IMG/VR virus record: IMGVR_UViG_3300015371_000212
Coordinates: 1 to 21,732 of that record
Source: a virus
DNA: 21,732 nucleotides
Strand: one strand, 5' to 3'
Shown here: one piece after another, positions 21,017-21,732 of the stretch
Layout of the letters: every line of letters starts with the position of its first letter
Numbering within the stretch: the first letter of the stretch is position 1
Notes under the pieces: generated by a model
What the model saw: the letters and a program-made list of their open reading frames with translations, nothing else
What the model was told of the DNA's origin: nothing
The model's database searches: none
Translations under genes and position numbers: made by a program

Positions 21017-21066
21017 CTCGGAGTTTTCGACGCGAGCGCGTGTAGCGGTGTCTTGTCGGGGCGCAC
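21013..21066 (-). pseudogene. 17-codon leader frame, apparent remnant of the zinc-ribbon gene start
   Basis: GTG 21066 follows the lysozyme-like stop TAG with no gap and reads V-R-P-D-K-T-P-L-H-A-L-A-S-K-T-P-R, then TGA. The P-D-K-T-P part is shared, in the same frame, with the real zinc-ribbon gene start (V-A-S-P-D-K-T-P). The TGA overlaps the methyltransferase GTG (GTGA), so it may still pass ribosomes on to that gene. Confidence 0.55.
21045..21062. repeat. 18-bp direct repeat, right copy
   Basis: Identical to 20244-20261. It lies between the lysozyme-like gene stop and the methyltransferase start, 801 bp from the left copy; 801 is divisible by three, so deletion between the copies keeps the reading frame. 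Confidence 0.9.
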
Positions 21067-21402
21067 CTATGCACACTCCCACGGAGACCAGCCCGCATCC
21101 AACCAATACGCGTGGGCCGCTCGCGCCTGACCCAACGCCGACCACGAATGACCGTACCGAGCCCGCGCAAACGACCCCATCTGGAACAAGCCGAGATACT
21201 GACCGTTCCGAGCCGACGTGCTGTACGTGTTCCCCGTCTCACACGCCACCACATCAAACGCCTCCACCCGCTGCGCCGGCGTCTTCCAGTACGCACGCAC
21301 CGCCTTGAACACGTCCGGTGGCACCGGCGCTCGCGCCTCGCCGCGCGCAACCACCACCAAGAAACCGAGCGTAACTCCAACCAGAACCGTAACTAGCCTC
21401 AC
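21067..21402 (-). CDS. Small lysozyme/transglycosylase-like protein with N-terminal membrane segment
   Basis: A 111-aa protein. Residues about 3-19 (LVTVLVGVTLGFLVVVA) form a hydrophobic signal or anchor segment. Residues about 30-111 match the lysozyme-like/SLT fold used by phage and actinobacterial muralytic proteins: ACETGNTYSTSARNGQYLGLFQMG contains the candidate catalytic Glu55 and the G-L-F-Q-M-G signature, and HAYWLDAGWSPWECA closes the domain. GTG 21402 overlaps the upstream TGA (GTGA) with GGAGGT 6 nt before it, which decides this start over the longer open frame. It may be exported to the cell wall. A virion or infection role is possible; the main endolysin is at the other end of the window. 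Confidence 0.82.
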   Translation of the reverse strand: MRLVTVLVGVTLGFLVVVARGEARAPVPPDVFKAVRAYWKTPAQRVEAFDVVACETGNTYSTSARNGQYLGLFQMGSFARARYGHSWSALGQARAAHAYWLDAGWSPWECA

Positions 21403-21725
21403 AGAACCACCTCCAACTCTGATTGCGGCAGCCAATGCGCCACAGACGCGCCAGCCCGTTTCGCCTCGAGCGGCAACCCCTTCGCCGACGAGCCGTACGC
21501 CCACCCCACAATCCGGTACCCGGGAAACTGGCCCGTCACCAGCCAAAACCGCCGATCATCCGGATCGTCCGGGTAAACGAGCAAATGACCGTGCTCATGC
21601 CTGGTCTGGCGAACCTCGTCACCGTTCAGCAGATCACCGTCGTAGCAGGGACGGTCGGCGGGAGGCAACCCGACACGCAACAGACCGGCAACGGCAACCT
21701 CAGCGCCGGCAGCGTCGAGCTCCAC
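21399..21725 (-). CDS. Conserved phage hypothetical protein, 5' end uncertain
   Basis: A 108-aa frame from GTG 21725; the frame remains open to the window edge, so the true start may lie outside. The pattern V-R-Q-T-R-H-E-H-G-H-L-L-V-Y-P-D-D-P-D-D-R-R-F-W-L-V-T-G ... Y-R-I-V-G-W-A-Y-G followed by W-L-P-Q-S-E-L near the end resembles an uncharacterised protein I recall from many environmental phages. The histidine and acidic residues are notable, but no catalytic family can be named. Its stop overlaps the start of the lysozyme-like gene (GTGA). No function assigned. Confidence 0.7.
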   Translation of the reverse strand: MELDAAGAEVAVAGLLRVGLPPADRPCYDGDLLNGDEVRQTRHEHGHLLVYPDDPDDRRFWLVTGQFPGYRIVGWAYGSSAKGLPLEAKRAGASVAHWLPQSELEVVL

Positions 21726-21732
21726 AGCAAAG

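Overview
This window is a GC-rich stretch of a tailed-phage genome (or prophage) with siphovirus organisation. The long-tail module has a tail tube protein, a frameshifted tail assembly chaperone and a tape measure, and there is no sheath gene. Nearly every gene lies on the minus strand in one tightly packed block read from right to left, with many 1-8 bp stop/start overlaps (ATGA, GTGA, TGATG, TAATG) and frequent GTG or TTG starts. High GC, poor Shine-Dalgarno sites before several genes and the gene families present suggest an actinobacterial host, but the sequence does not prove this. No integrase, excisionase, tRNA, CRISPR array or insertion sequence was seen.

Layout from right to left in transcription order. 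(1) 21725-19583: a conserved phage hypothetical protein, a small membrane-anchored lysozyme/transglycosylase-like protein, a C5-cytosine DNA methyltransferase, a zinc-ribbon protein, and a sigma-factor-like protein split by a frameshift. (2) 19553-16158: HNH nuclease, large terminase, a small zinc-finger protein and the portal. (3) 16142-11944: prohead protease, HK97-type major capsid protein, three small accessory genes, then a left-handed beta-helix acyltransferase and a glycosyltransferase. (4) 11928-8896: a 48-aa protein, two virion proteins, a small charged protein and a 563-aa protein with long tandem repeats. (5) 8881-7480: head-tail connector and tail terminator. (6) 7269-109: tail tube, two tiny genes, tail assembly chaperone with a -1 frameshift, a gp10-like protein, a tape measure carrying a peptidase domain, a C1q-like protein, a LamG-containing minor tail protein and a CHAP endolysin. 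Another minus-strand gene begins at the left edge.

Three things stand out. First, a 13-bp strand-specific motif (minus strand TAGCCGTA[C/G]AAC[A/C]) occurs five times, at the boundaries that divide the late region into blocks. In three cases it begins with the stop codon of the previous gene and ends 4-6 nt before the next start codon. Second, the methyltransferase gene is flanked by an 18-bp perfect direct repeat. Collapsing the repeat restores, in frame, a zinc-ribbon gene starting directly after the stop codon of the lysozyme-like gene. Third, the only plus-strand gene is a 43-aa Arc-type ribbon-helix-helix regulator placed antisense between the tail terminator and tail tube genes, beside one copy of the motif.

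Together the genes supply DNA packaging (TerL, portal, HNH), head assembly (protease, capsid), possible surface decoration or glycosylation, head-tail joining, tail assembly, wall degradation (CHAP endolysin, lysozyme-like protein, tape-measure M15 domain), and control or protection (sigma-like protein, Arc-like protein, DNA methyltransferase). No holin and no small terminase subunit were recognised. Apart from the possible 63-codon leader at 19358-19549, no gene-free gap exceeds about 100 bp.
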